From contig NZ_NSGF01000015.1 of the NCBI RefSeq assembly GCF_002294995.1, positions 62,001-126,000 of the forward strand: 64,000 bases of DNA, in the 5' to 3' direction. A program made the translations under genes and the position numbers. Source of the stretch: Mesorhizobium sp. WSM3860. Its GTDB lineage: Bacteria; Pseudomonadota; Alphaproteobacteria; Rhizobiales; Rhizobiaceae. This document shows positions 1 to 7,481 of this stretch, one piece after another (the first letter of the stretch is position 1; each line of letters starts with the position of its first letter). Below the pieces are notes generated by a model that worked only from the letters and a program-made list of their open reading frames with translations, had not been told where the DNA came from and did no database searches.

Positions 1-47
1 ATATCGCGCTTCCGGCCGGCGGCCGCAAGCGTTGGGGGATACGGGGC

Positions 48-950
48 ATGTCGAAGAGCAACAACGTCTATAAGGACGCCTTCAACCGCGGACTGCGGCT
101 GCTCGACGAAACCAGGAGCCTGCCGTCCGAGCCCGAGCTCGGAACGCTGCTCGGCGTCAGCCGCACCACGGTGCGCAGCATTCTTTCACGCATGGAAGAA
201 ACCGGGCTGATCGCCTGGAACAAGCGCAGTAAGACGGTGCTGCGGGCGCCGAAGCCGGAAGATTTCTTCCCCGAGGAAGAGACCGACTCGCTGGCCGAGA
301 TCATCGAGCGCTCCTTCATGCGCCGGCTGCTCGCCGGCGGCGCAGAAGCAGGCATGCAGATCAACGAGCTCGAGCTGGCGCGCGAGATCGGCGTCGGCAC
401 CACCAGCGTGCGCGAGTTCCTGATCCGCTTCTCGCGCTTCGGCCTGATCGAGAAGCGGCGCAACAGCCATTGGGTGCTGAAGGGCTTCACCCGCGCCTTC
501 GCGCTGGAGCTGACCGAGATCCGCGAGATGTTCGAGCTGCGCTCGGCCGCCGCCTTCGCAGCGCTGCCGGAGGATAGCGCGGTCTGGGCCGATCTCGACC
601 GGCTGGAGATCGAACATCGCCAACTGGCCAGCGCGATCGCGACGCGCTTCAACGAATTCTCCGAGCTCGATGAGCGTTTCCACCGGCTGATCCACCGCGC
701 CTCGCACAACCGCTTCATCGTCGATTTCTACGATGTGATCGCGATGATCTTCCACTACCACTACCAATGGAACAAGGCGCAGGAACGCGAGCGCAACGAG
801 GTCGCGGTCCAGGAGCATCTGGCCTATATCGCGGCGCTGAAATCGCGCGATCCCGCCAAGGTGGACGCCGCCTGCCGCAAGCATCTGAAGTCGGCGCGCC
901 AGACGCTGTTGAGCTCCATTCCGGAAGGGCGGCAGGTGCAGCCCGCCTGA
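48..950 (+). CDS. GntR/FadR-type regulator with two winged-helix domains
   Basis: A 300-residue cytoplasmic transcription factor. A GntR winged helix lies at about residues 25-60 (LPSEPELGTLLGVSRTTVR). A second one lies at about 105-140 (ELELAREIGVGTTSVREFL). An all-helical FCD ligand domain fills about 155-290, with the Asp/His pattern LDERFH and later His residues typical of its metal/effector site. Usual FadR-subfamily members are 220-250 residues with a single winged helix, so the duplication is unusual. The ligand is probably a small carboxylate, as for most FCD proteins; this is inference. The gene stands alone before a copper cluster it need not control. The ATG follows a GGGG-rich stretch. 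Confidence 0.88.
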   Translation: MSKSNNVYKDAFNRGLRLLDETRSLPSEPELGTLLGVSRTTVRSILSRMEETGLIAWNKRSKTVLRAPKPEDFFPEEETDSLAEIIERSFMRRLLAGGAEAGMQINELELAREIGVGTTSVREFLIRFSRFGLIEKRRNSHWVLKGFTRAFALELTEIREMFELRSAAAFAALPEDSAVWADLDRLEIEHRQLASAIATRFNEFSELDERFHRLIHRASHNRFIVDFYDVIAMIFHYHYQWNKAQERERNEVAVQEHLAYIAALKSRDPAKVDAACRKHLKSARQTLLSSIPEGRQVQPA

Positions 951-1052
951 TCAGGCGCATCGCGCCGCGTTGCCGCAGCGCGGTTTTGCCGATTTTCCGG
1001 CCGCCGGCCCCATGCTAGGGTCAGTCGAATTGCTGGAAAGAGGCAGGTTTTT

Positions 1053-1427
1053 TTGGATATCCGGCTGAGACGATGGAGCATGCCGGCCGCGTTCGTCGCG
1101 GCGCTGCTGCTGTTGCTGCAGTCGGCGCTTGGCGCCTTCGCGTTTGGCGCGCCTTCGCAGCTCGATGCCTTCGGCAACGTCATCTGCACGCATGACGGGG
1201 CGGTCAAGCTTCCGGGCAGCGATCCGCACCAGCAGCATATGCCAGCCTGCTGCTTGGCTGGCTGCAGCATGGTTTCGCCGGCGCACCTGCCGCCGCCGGA
1301 TACGGGCGGGCCTGCCAGGGTGCTGGTGTTCGACGCGGTCGCTTTCCCGCCTCCGGCCTTCCGGCATCTCGATTTTGCCCGCGACCGCTCTCCGGTCAAT
1401 CCGCGGGCGCCGCCGACCGCAGTCTGA
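1053..1427 (+). CDS. Small secreted Cys/His-rich protein, DUF2946-like
   Basis: A 124-residue protein read from a TTG at 1053; an in-frame ATG at 1080 is the alternative start. It has an N-terminal hydrophobic segment (about residues 10-32) that looks like a signal peptide, then CTHDG, an HQQHM stretch and a CCLAGC cluster, all potential metal ligands. Small DUF2946-type proteins with this Cys/His pattern often precede copper chaperone genes in alphaproteobacteria, and here the PCuAC, YcnI and CopCD genes follow. A periplasmic copper-related role is inferred from context. The family assignment rests on pattern only, and the start is uncertain. Confidence 0.6.
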   Translation: MDIRLRRWSMPAAFVAALLLLLQSALGAFAFGAPSQLDAFGNVICTHDGAVKLPGSDPHQQHMPACCLAGCSMVSPAHLPPPDTGGPARVLVFDAVAFPPPAFRHLDFARDRSPVNPRAPPTAV

Positions 1428-1434
1428 CGAAAAA

Positions 1435-1454
1435 CCCGCGAAACCTTTCGCGGG
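1435..1454 (+). terminator. GC-rich hairpin between the small Cys/His gene and pccA
   Basis: A perfect inverted repeat, CCCGCGAAA-cc-TTTCGCGGG, lies just after the stop of the small Cys/His-rich gene. No U-tract follows, so it is more likely an mRNA-stabilising or partial-termination hairpin than a full terminator. Confidence 0.45.
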
Positions 1455-1521
1455 CGCGTTCATCAAAGATCAGACTGCTCGCGGCCGGATCACGGCGCGA
1501 CCTCATACTCATGGAGCAACC

Positions 1522-2052
1522 ATGTCCTATCTTCTTCCCGCAGCGCGAGCGCAAGCTCGTCCGCGCGGTTTCGAACGGCTCGGCCTTGCCGTGTTCGCTC
1601 TTCTTCTCCTGTTCGCATGCGTTCCCGGCGCCCAGGCGCATGAATTCAAGGCCGGTGACCTGGAGGTCGGGCACCCGTGGTCGCGTGCCACGCCGCCTGG
1701 GGCCAAGGTGGCCGGCGGCTATTTCACCGTCACCAACAAGGGCAACGTGCCCGACCGGCTGCTGTCGATCTCCTCCGACCTTTCCGACAAGGCCGAACTG
1801 CATGAAATGGGTGTCAAGGACGGTGTCATGACCATGCGGCCGGTGAGCGGCGGACTCGAGATCCCGGCCGGCGGCAAGGTCGCACTGAAGCCGGGCGGCT
1901 ATCACCTGATGTTCATCGGCCTGAAGCGACAGCCCAAGCAGGGCGAGAAATTTCCGGCCACGCTGACGTTCGAGAGGGCCGGTAGCGTCAAAGTCGAGTT
2001 CGCCGTCGAGGGCATGGGCGAGGCCGGCGGCATGGACGATCACGCCGAGTGA
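1522..2052 (+). CDS. Periplasmic copper chaperone PCuAC
   Basis: A 176-residue protein with a signal peptide (hydrophobic about residues 19-42, cleaved near AQA-HEF) and a cupredoxin-like PCuAC domain (DUF461). The copper-site pattern HEM...MTMR...YHLMF is present, matching the H(M)X10MX21HXM motif of PCuAC proteins, which deliver Cu(I) to the CuA site of cytochrome oxidase. The C-terminus carries extra Met and His residues (GMGEAGGMDDH). The open frame extends far upstream, but ATG 1522 has a good ribosome site (GGAG, 6 bases away) and places the signal peptide at the N-terminus. The gene overlaps no neighbour and precedes the YcnI gene by 26 bases, so they probably form an operon. Confidence 0.92.
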   Translation: MSYLLPAARAQARPRGFERLGLAVFALLLLFACVPGAQAHEFKAGDLEVGHPWSRATPPGAKVAGGYFTVTNKGNVPDRLLSISSDLSDKAELHEMGVKDGVMTMRPVSGGLEIPAGGKVALKPGGYHLMFIGLKRQPKQGEKFPATLTFERAGSVKVEFAVEGMGEAGGMDDHAE

Positions 2053-2078
2053 TCATTTCCAAATCAGAGGGACAATTC

Positions 2079-2600
2079 ATGAAGAAACATTTTTGTTTAG
2101 CGGTTGGCACGCTTTTCGCGCTCGGAACAAACGCCGCGCTCGCCCACATCACGCTCGAAACGCAGGAAGCGGCCGTCGGTTCGACCTATAAGGCTGTCCT
2201 GCGCGTGCCGCATGGCTGCGAGGGCAAGGCGACGACCGCGGTGCGCGTGCAGATTCCGGAAGGCGTCATCTCGGTGAAGCCGATGCCGAAGCCCGGCTGG
2301 ACGCTGCAGACCAAGAAAGGCCGATACGAGAAGTCCTACCAGCTATATGGCGAGACGCTGACCACCGGCGTCAAGGAAGTCGACTGGAGCGGCGGCAACC
2401 TGCCGGACGAATTCTATGACGAGTTCATTTTCCGTGCTTCGCTCGCCGCCGATCTTCCGGCCGGCCGGATGCTCTATTTCCCGGTGGTCCAGGAATGCGG
2501 CGACGCCGCCAACCGCTGGATCGAGATTCCGGCGGCGGGACAGGATGAGGATGCGCTGGAAAATCCGGCCCCCGGCATCAAATTGCTGCCGAAGAAATGA
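2079..2600 (+). CDS. YcnI-like copper-associated periplasmic protein (DUF1775)
   Basis: A 173-residue secreted protein. The signal peptide ends at ALA-HITLE, which would leave a histidine as the mature N-terminus. YcnI-family proteins use this N-terminal His, with a Trp and acidic residue, to hold copper. The body is the usual DUF1775 beta-sandwich (TYKAVLRVPHGCEG, PGWTLQTKKG, ending in a hydrophilic tail). ATG 2079 is chosen over the upstream GTG 2049 because it follows AGAGGGA at good spacing and starts the signal peptide (MKKHFCLAV). The PCuAC gene is upstream and CopCD downstream, the usual company of ycnI. Confidence 0.9.
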   Translation: MKKHFCLAVGTLFALGTNAALAHITLETQEAAVGSTYKAVLRVPHGCEGKATTAVRVQIPEGVISVKPMPKPGWTLQTKKGRYEKSYQLYGETLTTGVKEVDWSGGNLPDEFYDEFIFRASLAADLPAGRMLYFPVVQECGDAANRWIEIPAAGQDEDALENPAPGIKLLPKK

Positions 2601-2607
2601 TGTCTTG

Positions 2608-4287
2608 ATGGCGCGTCCTATTCGGGCGCGCCGTCCCTTCTCGAAAGACAGCATGAACGCAGCAACTTTCCCAGGCCGCCCGAGCGGCATCCGCATCGGG
2701 CCAGGCACCGGAGCCCTGGTCGCCGCCTTCGTGCTGGTGCTGCTGCTGGTGCTGCCCGGCCACGCCCTCGCGCATGCGGCATTGGTCGCGACCGATCCGC
2801 CCGATGGTGCGGTGCTGTCGCAGAGTCCCACGCGGTTCTCGCTGACCTTCAGCGAGCCGGTCTCGCCGCTGGTGCTCACCCTGGTGCGGTCGGACGGCAC
2901 GCAGCTTTCGCTGACCTCCTCCCGGCTCAACGATCAGACTGTCGAGATCGATAATCCGGAGACGCTCAAATCCGGCACGCATGTGCTGAGTTGGCGCGTG
3001 ATTTCGGAGGACGGCCATCCGGTCGGCGGCTCGGCGCTGTTTTCCGTCGGCGCGCCAAGTGCCGCGCCGGTAGCGGGCGAAGCCGTCGATTTGTCGCTGC
3101 GCACGGCAATCTGGATCGGCAAGCTCTTGCTCTATGCCGGGCTCTTCCTCGGCACCGGCGGCGCCTTCGCGCTCGCCTGGCTCGCGGGAGACTATCGCTG
3201 CGGCCGGCGTTTCGTCATCGGCGCTCTTCTGTGCGGACTGGCCGCCGCCCCGTTGTCGCTTGGCTTTCAGGGGCTGGACGCGCTCGACGCGCCGCTCGCC
3301 CGGTTTGCGGCACCCATCGTGTGGGAGACCGCGCTTGCGACCAGCTTCGGCTGGACGGTGCTTGCGGCCCTGATTGCGCTCGGGCTTGCGTTGCTGTCCG
3401 TCGTGGGACCGCCCGCTCTTCGCAAGCTGCTTGCGCTTGCCGGGCTTGTCGGCGTGGGCGCGGCACTTGCCGCCAGCGGCCACGCCAGTGCCGCCGAGCC
3501 GCAATGGCTGACGCGGCCGCTGGTGTTCCTGCACGGCACAGCCATCGCCTTCTGGACCGGCGCGCTGGCGCCGCTCGGCCTTGCGTTGCGATTCCAGCCG
3601 GCGGAGGCGAAAATCTTCCTGCGCCGGTTTTCGCACGCGATCCTGCCCGTGGTTGCCGTGCTCGCGATAAGCGGCATCGTGCTGGCGGTCATCCAGGTGC
3701 GCGAACCGGCAGCGCTCATCAACACCGCCTATGGGCGCCTGCTGCTGCTGAAACTGGCCCTGCTTTTGTTCCTGTTCACCCTTGCCTCAGTGAACCGATG
3801 GACGCTGACTGCGCCGGCCGAAACGGGCGACACGGAAGTGCAGCGGCGGCTTATGCGTTCGATCGGCATCGAGACGCTGATCGTGCTCGCCATCTTCGGC
3901 GTCGCCGCCGGCTGGCGCTTCACGCCGCCGCCACGGGCGCTGGCGATCGCTGCCGCGCAGCCGGTCTCGATCCACATCCACACGCTGCAGGCGATGGCCG
4001 ATCTCAGCATCACGCCCGGCCATGCCGGCCAGGTCGCGGCTTCCATGGTGATCATGACCGGCGATTTCGGGTCGTTGGATGCCAAGCAGGTGACCCTGGT
4101 GCTGTCAAAGCCGGATTCCGGCATCGAGCCGATCAAGCGGCCCGCGACGAAACGCGTCGACGGCACCTGGCGCGTCGACGATCTCGTCATCCCGCTGCCC
4201 GGCCGCTGGAACGCCCGGCTCGATATCCTGGTTTCCGACTTCGAGATGGTGAAGATAGAGGCGCCGATCGACATCCGCGCTGAGTGA
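2608..4287 (+). CDS. CopC-CopD fusion, copper resistance/import protein
   Basis: A membrane protein of about 559 residues (544 if ATG 2653 is the start). After a signal segment ending at ALA-HAALVATDPPDGA comes a CopC beta-barrel domain whose N-terminal His and the DGHPVGG motif are the expected copper ligands. It is followed by a CopD domain with about eight membrane helices and a C-terminal periplasmic beta-rich extension. CopC binds copper in the periplasm and CopD is thought to move it across the inner membrane; the fusion is common in alphaproteobacteria (YcnJ-like). It is the last gene of the copper operon, ending at a repeat hairpin. Neither start has a strong ribosome site. Confidence 0.88.
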   Translation: MARPIRARRPFSKDSMNAATFPGRPSGIRIGPGTGALVAAFVLVLLLVLPGHALAHAALVATDPPDGAVLSQSPTRFSLTFSEPVSPLVLTLVRSDGTQLSLTSSRLNDQTVEIDNPETLKSGTHVLSWRVISEDGHPVGGSALFSVGAPSAAPVAGEAVDLSLRTAIWIGKLLLYAGLFLGTGGAFALAWLAGDYRCGRRFVIGALLCGLAAAPLSLGFQGLDALDAPLARFAAPIVWETALATSFGWTVLAALIALGLALLSVVGPPALRKLLALAGLVGVGAALAASGHASAAEPQWLTRPLVFLHGTAIAFWTGALAPLGLALRFQPAEAKIFLRRFSHAILPVVAVLAISGIVLAVIQVREPAALINTAYGRLLLLKLALLLFLFTLASVNRWTLTAPAETGDTEVQRRLMRSIGIETLIVLAIFGVAAGWRFTPPPRALAIAAAQPVSIHIHTLQAMADLSITPGHAGQVAASMVIMTGDFGSLDAKQVTLVLSKPDSGIEPIKRPATKRVDGTWRVDDLVIPLPGRWNARLDILVSDFEMVKIEAPIDIRAE

Positions 4288-4290
4288 GTG

Positions 4291-4397
4291 AAAAGTGAAT
4301 GGTGAATAGTGAATAGTGAATAGTAGGCGATTTCCGTCGCGGGGCCGCGACGAGGTTCGACTTCGACGTTTACCATTCACCATTCACCATTCACCCA
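4291..4397. repeat. Heptamer-built inverted repeat (RGTGAAT family), copy 1
   Basis: The left arm at 4295-4325 is tandem copies of RGTGAAT (GTGAATGGTGAATAGTGAAT and onward). The right arm at 4371-4397 is tandem ATTCACC on the same strand, so the element can fold into a long hairpin. The 45-base centre is GC rich. A near-identical architecture sits at 40501-40581. It lies immediately after the copCD stop and may act as a 3' end or processing signal. Confidence 0.75.
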
Positions 4398-4503
4398 TCG
4401 GCCGCGACACAATTCGGCGAGGCGGTTGACGCCGTCGCGAAGGCCCGTCAATCATCCGTCCAAAACGCGGCCTCAACAAAAGTTCGAAAGCAGGGAAGAA
4501 ACG

Positions 4504-5928
4504 ATGGAAAAAGCCGAAATCGGCCTGATCGGCCTTGGCACGATGGGCTCCAACCTGGCGCTCAACATCGCCGAGCATGGGCACCGCATCGCCGTCTTCA
4601 ACCGCACCCGTTCGCGCACCGACGCCTTCATCGAGAGCGCAGGGGCGCTCAGGGATATGGTTGTGCCCTGCTACAGCCTGCAGGAACTCGCCGCGGCGAT
4701 CCGGCCGCCTCGGCCGATCATCATCATGGTGCTGGCCGGCAAGCCGGTCGACGAGCAGATCGCGGCGCTGCGCGGCGTGCTCTCCGACAACGACATCGTC
4801 ATCGATGCCGGCAATGCGAATTTCCGCGACACGATGCGGCGCTTCTCCGAGCTGTCGGGCTCCGGCTTGACCTTCATCGGCATGGGCGTGTCGGGCGGCG
4901 AGGAGGGCGCGCGCCACGGGCCGTCGATCATGGTCGGCGGCACGGAAGACTCTTGGAAGCGCGTCGAAAAAGTGCTGACCGCGATCTCCGCCAAGTTCAA
5001 GGACGAGCCTTGCGCCGCCTGGCTCGGCACCGACGGCGCCGGCCATTTCGTCAAGACCATTCACAACGGCATCGAGTATGCCGACATGCAGATGATCGCC
5101 GAGATCTACGGCATCCTGCGCGACGGTCTCGGTATGGGGCCGAAGGAGATCGGCAAGGTCTTCGACGGCTGGAACAAGGGCCGGCTCAACTCATACCTCA
5201 TCGAGATCACCGCCAAGGTTCTCGCAGCCGACGACCCCAAGACCGGCAAGCCGGTGGTCGACATCATCCTCGACCGCGCCGGCCAGAAGGGCACCGGCAA
5301 ATGGTCGGTCATCGAAGCGCAGCAGCTCGGCATTCCGGCGACGGCCATCGAGGCGGCCGTCGCGGCGCGCGTGCTGTCATCGATCAAGGACGAACGGCAG
5401 GCGGCGGAAAAGGCCTACGGCAATATCGGCGTCGAGCAGATTTCCGGCGACAAGGCGGCGCTGCTGAAGGATCTCGAGCTGGCGCTGTTCGCCGGCAAGA
5501 TCGCGGCCTACGCGCAAGGGTTCGCCGTGATGAGCGGCGCCTCAAAGGAATTCAACTGGAACCTGCCGATGCCGACCATCGCCAAGATCTGGCGGGCCGG
5601 CTGCATCATCCGCTCGCAGATGCTGGACACGATGGCGGAGGCCTTCGGCTCAGGCGGCGCTTCGACCAATCTCCTGATGGCGCCGGCCTTCATCGCCATG
5701 ATGAAGGAGGCGCATCCGTCGTTGCGGCGCATCGTGGCCAGGGCCTCCGAGGCCGGCTCGCCGGTGCCGGCGCTGTCGTCGGCTCTCGCCTATTTCGACA
5801 GCTACCGCCAGGGCCGCGGCACCTCGAACCTGATCCAGGCGCAGCGCGATTTTTTCGGCGCGCACGGTTTCGAGCGCATCGGCGAGCAGGGCGCGTTCCA
5901 TGGGCCGTGGGGAAGCGGTGTCGCCTAG
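4504..5928 (+). CDS. gnd: 6-phosphogluconate dehydrogenase, decarboxylating
   Basis: A 474-residue cytoplasmic enzyme converting 6-phosphogluconate to ribulose 5-phosphate and CO2 with NADP reduction (oxidative pentose phosphate pathway). It has the Rossmann motif GLGTMGSNLALNIAEHG at residues 10-26 and NRT after the second strand, consistent with NADP preference. The substrate/catalytic motifs GVSGGEEGARHGPSIMVGG and HFVKTIHNGIEYADMQM (catalytic Lys and Glu region) follow, and the C-terminal tail FFGAHGFERIG reaches the partner subunit. Length matches the family (about 470). ATG 4504 has an AGGGAAG ribosome site; the 26-residue upstream extension lacks family character. It is a single gene, bounded by repeats on both sides. 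Confidence 0.97.
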   Translation: MEKAEIGLIGLGTMGSNLALNIAEHGHRIAVFNRTRSRTDAFIESAGALRDMVVPCYSLQELAAAIRPPRPIIIMVLAGKPVDEQIAALRGVLSDNDIVIDAGNANFRDTMRRFSELSGSGLTFIGMGVSGGEEGARHGPSIMVGGTEDSWKRVEKVLTAISAKFKDEPCAAWLGTDGAGHFVKTIHNGIEYADMQMIAEIYGILRDGLGMGPKEIGKVFDGWNKGRLNSYLIEITAKVLAADDPKTGKPVVDIILDRAGQKGTGKWSVIEAQQLGIPATAIEAAVAARVLSSIKDERQAAEKAYGNIGVEQISGDKAALLKDLELALFAGKIAAYAQGFAVMSGASKEFNWNLPMPTIAKIWRAGCIIRSQMLDTMAEAFGSGGASTNLLMAPAFIAMMKEAHPSLRRIVARASEAGSPVPALSSALAYFDSYRQGRGTSNLIQAQRDFFGAHGFERIGEQGAFHGPWGSGVA

Positions 5929-6041
5929 AGTCAGGTGAGGCCGGCCTGCAAATTCAAGTACGCTCCGCTCCGGTTCTCGGAAGCCGCCCAGTTTGGTCGC
6001 TTCGCGCCCGTCTTCGACTCCGACCCGGACTGGCCTGACTC
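5928..6041. repeat. Dispersed rhizobial intergenic repeat, copy 1
   Basis: A 114-base element with 8-bp perfect terminal inverted repeats, GAGTCAGG and CCTGACTC. Inside are GGTGAGGCCGGCCTGCAA and GTACGCTCCGCTCCGGT, both closely repeated in the element at 35500-35620. It lies between the convergent gnd and lacI-type genes, so it may serve as a two-way transcription end. Confidence 0.75.
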
Positions 6042-6055
6042 TCAAGTCGCGCCGG

Positions 6056-7099
6056 TCAGCCGCGGTAGGGCAAGACCCCTCCCGGCGTGCTGAGCGATTG
6101 CAGCGAGCCAGGATCCATGCCGCCGATCCAGCCGAGCACGGCGCGGGCAAGCTCGGAGCCGGCCAGGCGGAAGCTCTCGTTCACAACGAACAGTTCCCGC
6201 CGAAACAGGTGCAGCAGCTCCGACGACTGTTTGGAGACCAAATCCACATCGCGGCCAAGCTTCAGGCCGGCATCCTCGATGCCGGCAACGACGGCGAGCG
6301 TAGCGGCGGCGGCGCTGCTGACGATGCCGTCCGGACGGTCCTCGCGGCGCATGAGCTGAGCGGTGCGCATCCTGATCTGCTCGATCGTGTGGTCGATGGA
6401 GACGGTGTTGAACGGCACCTCGCTGGCGCCGACTTCGCTCAGCGCATCGGCAAAGCCGTTCACGGTGTGGTCGTAATAGGTGAGACCGACCGGCGGCGTC
6501 ACCAAAGCGAGCCGGCGCCGGCCCATGCCGGCGAGATGGCGGACCGCCTCGCCGGCGAAGGCATAGTTGTCGAAGTCGTGATAGGGATGCACCAGCCCCA
6601 TGTCGGTGCGGCCATGCGTGGCAAATGGAATGCCGCGCTCCAGCATATAGCGGGCGCGCGGATCGTTGGGCTGAGTGCGCGAGATGATGACGCCGTCGGC
6701 GGAGCCCGTCTCCACCAGATAGCGCACCGGATCCAGCGGGTCTTGCGAGCGCGAATAGGGCGTGACGATCAGGTGATAGGGCGTGTCGGCGATCACCTCG
6801 GTGACGCCGTAGATGATGTCCGAGACGAAGCTCATCAGCTCGTGCTCGGTGTTGAGCACCAGGCTGATGACGTTGGTCTTGCCGGTCCTCAGCCTCACGC
6901 CGGCGCGATTCGGGCGATAGCCGATCTGCTTGGCGACGAGCTGCACGCGTCGCCTGGTCTCGGCGCCGATCTCCGGCGCGTCCTTCAGCGCGCGCGAGAC
7001 GGTGGTGACGCCGAGCCCGGTCATGAAGGCAAGCGTCTTCAGCGTCGGCCTTTCCTTCGCCGACGTATCGTCATCCTTCTCTTTTGCTCGTCTGTCCAT
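6056..7099 (-). CDS. LacI-family repressor of the adjacent sugar island
   Basis: A 347-residue DNA-binding regulator. The N-terminal LacI helix-turn-helix is at about residues 19-65 (TLKTLAFMTGLGVTTVSRALKDAPEIGAETRRRVQ, with the hinge ahead of NVISLVLNTEHELM), and the rest is a periplasmic-binding-protein-like sugar domain. It is transcribed away from the ABC transporter genes. Two copies of a 14-bp operator-like palindrome lie in the shared 382-base region, one in front of each gene, which supports auto-repression and control of the transport island. The inducer is unknown but is presumably the imported sugar or a product of it. ATG 7099 has GGGACGG upstream. Confidence 0.94.
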   Translation of the reverse strand: MDRRAKEKDDDTSAKERPTLKTLAFMTGLGVTTVSRALKDAPEIGAETRRRVQLVAKQIGYRPNRAGVRLRTGKTNVISLVLNTEHELMSFVSDIIYGVTEVIADTPYHLIVTPYSRSQDPLDPVRYLVETGSADGVIISRTQPNDPRARYMLERGIPFATHGRTDMGLVHPYHDFDNYAFAGEAVRHLAGMGRRRLALVTPPVGLTYYDHTVNGFADALSEVGASEVPFNTVSIDHTIEQIRMRTAQLMRREDRPDGIVSSAAAATLAVVAGIEDAGLKLGRDVDLVSKQSSELLHLFRRELFVVNESFRLAGSELARAVLGWIGGMDPGSLQSLSTPGGVLPYRG

Positions 7100-7198
7100 C
7101 CGTCCCGCCCATCAGGCGCATAGCAGCCGCGAGGTCGGCCGGCAATCGCGCGCATTGGCATTTTGCGCGGCTTTCAGCCCGTCACACGGTTCAATATA

Positions 7199-7212
7199 CT
7201 GAAACGTTACAG
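7199..7212. promoter_or_regulatory. LacI-type operator O1
   Basis: CTGAAACGTTACAG is a near-perfect palindrome with the central CG (AACGTT) typical of LacI-family sites. It is the exact reverse complement of O2 at 7450. It sits 100 bases before the repressor start, fitting autoregulation. Confidence 0.8.
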
Positions 7213-7449
7213 ATTGCCAACGCCCGTGATCGACCGGCAGGTTGCAATCGTTGCGGTCAGCTCCGGAGGGGGCTGAAAGACACTGGAATCATAAAGAAAT
7301 CTCGATTTCCCTCAGCTCTCTGCACCAGCTAGCCGCACCGGCGACTCTCCGGCAGGCCTTTGGAGAGGATTTTGTTCGTGCCCCGAAGAAATCTCATGCC
7401 GTTTCCATTCGAGGGGTTGCCTACACCGGCCATTTGCCGTATCGAAAAT

Positions 7450-7463
7450 CTGTAACGTTTCAG
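7450..7463. promoter_or_regulatory. LacI-type operator O2
   Basis: CTGTAACGTTTCAG is identical to O1 on the other strand. It ends 18 bases before the ATG of the binding-protein gene, so a bound repressor would block the promoter or early transcription. Centre-to-centre distance from O1 is 251 bp, close to 24 helical turns, which would permit looping. Confidence 0.8.
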
Positions 7464-7481
7464 ATTCTGGGAGGAACCGAA

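Larger units (their letters stand above)
7100..7481. promoter_or_regulatory. Divergent control region between lacI-type gene and sugar transporter
   Basis: A 382-base non-coding stretch holding both promoters. Its clearest contents are the two LacI-type operators (listed separately). The right end has the strong ribosome site GGGAGGA before ATG 7482. No small gene is evident. Confidence 0.7.

Noticed and set aside
951..1052. Possible tRNA or small RNA after the GntR gene
   Set aside because: No cloverleaf, terminator or conserved motif could be drawn in these 102 bases.
2578..3636. A 352-codon minus-strand frame over copCD
   Set aside because: It is antisense to a strong CopC-CopD match and has no recognisable motif.
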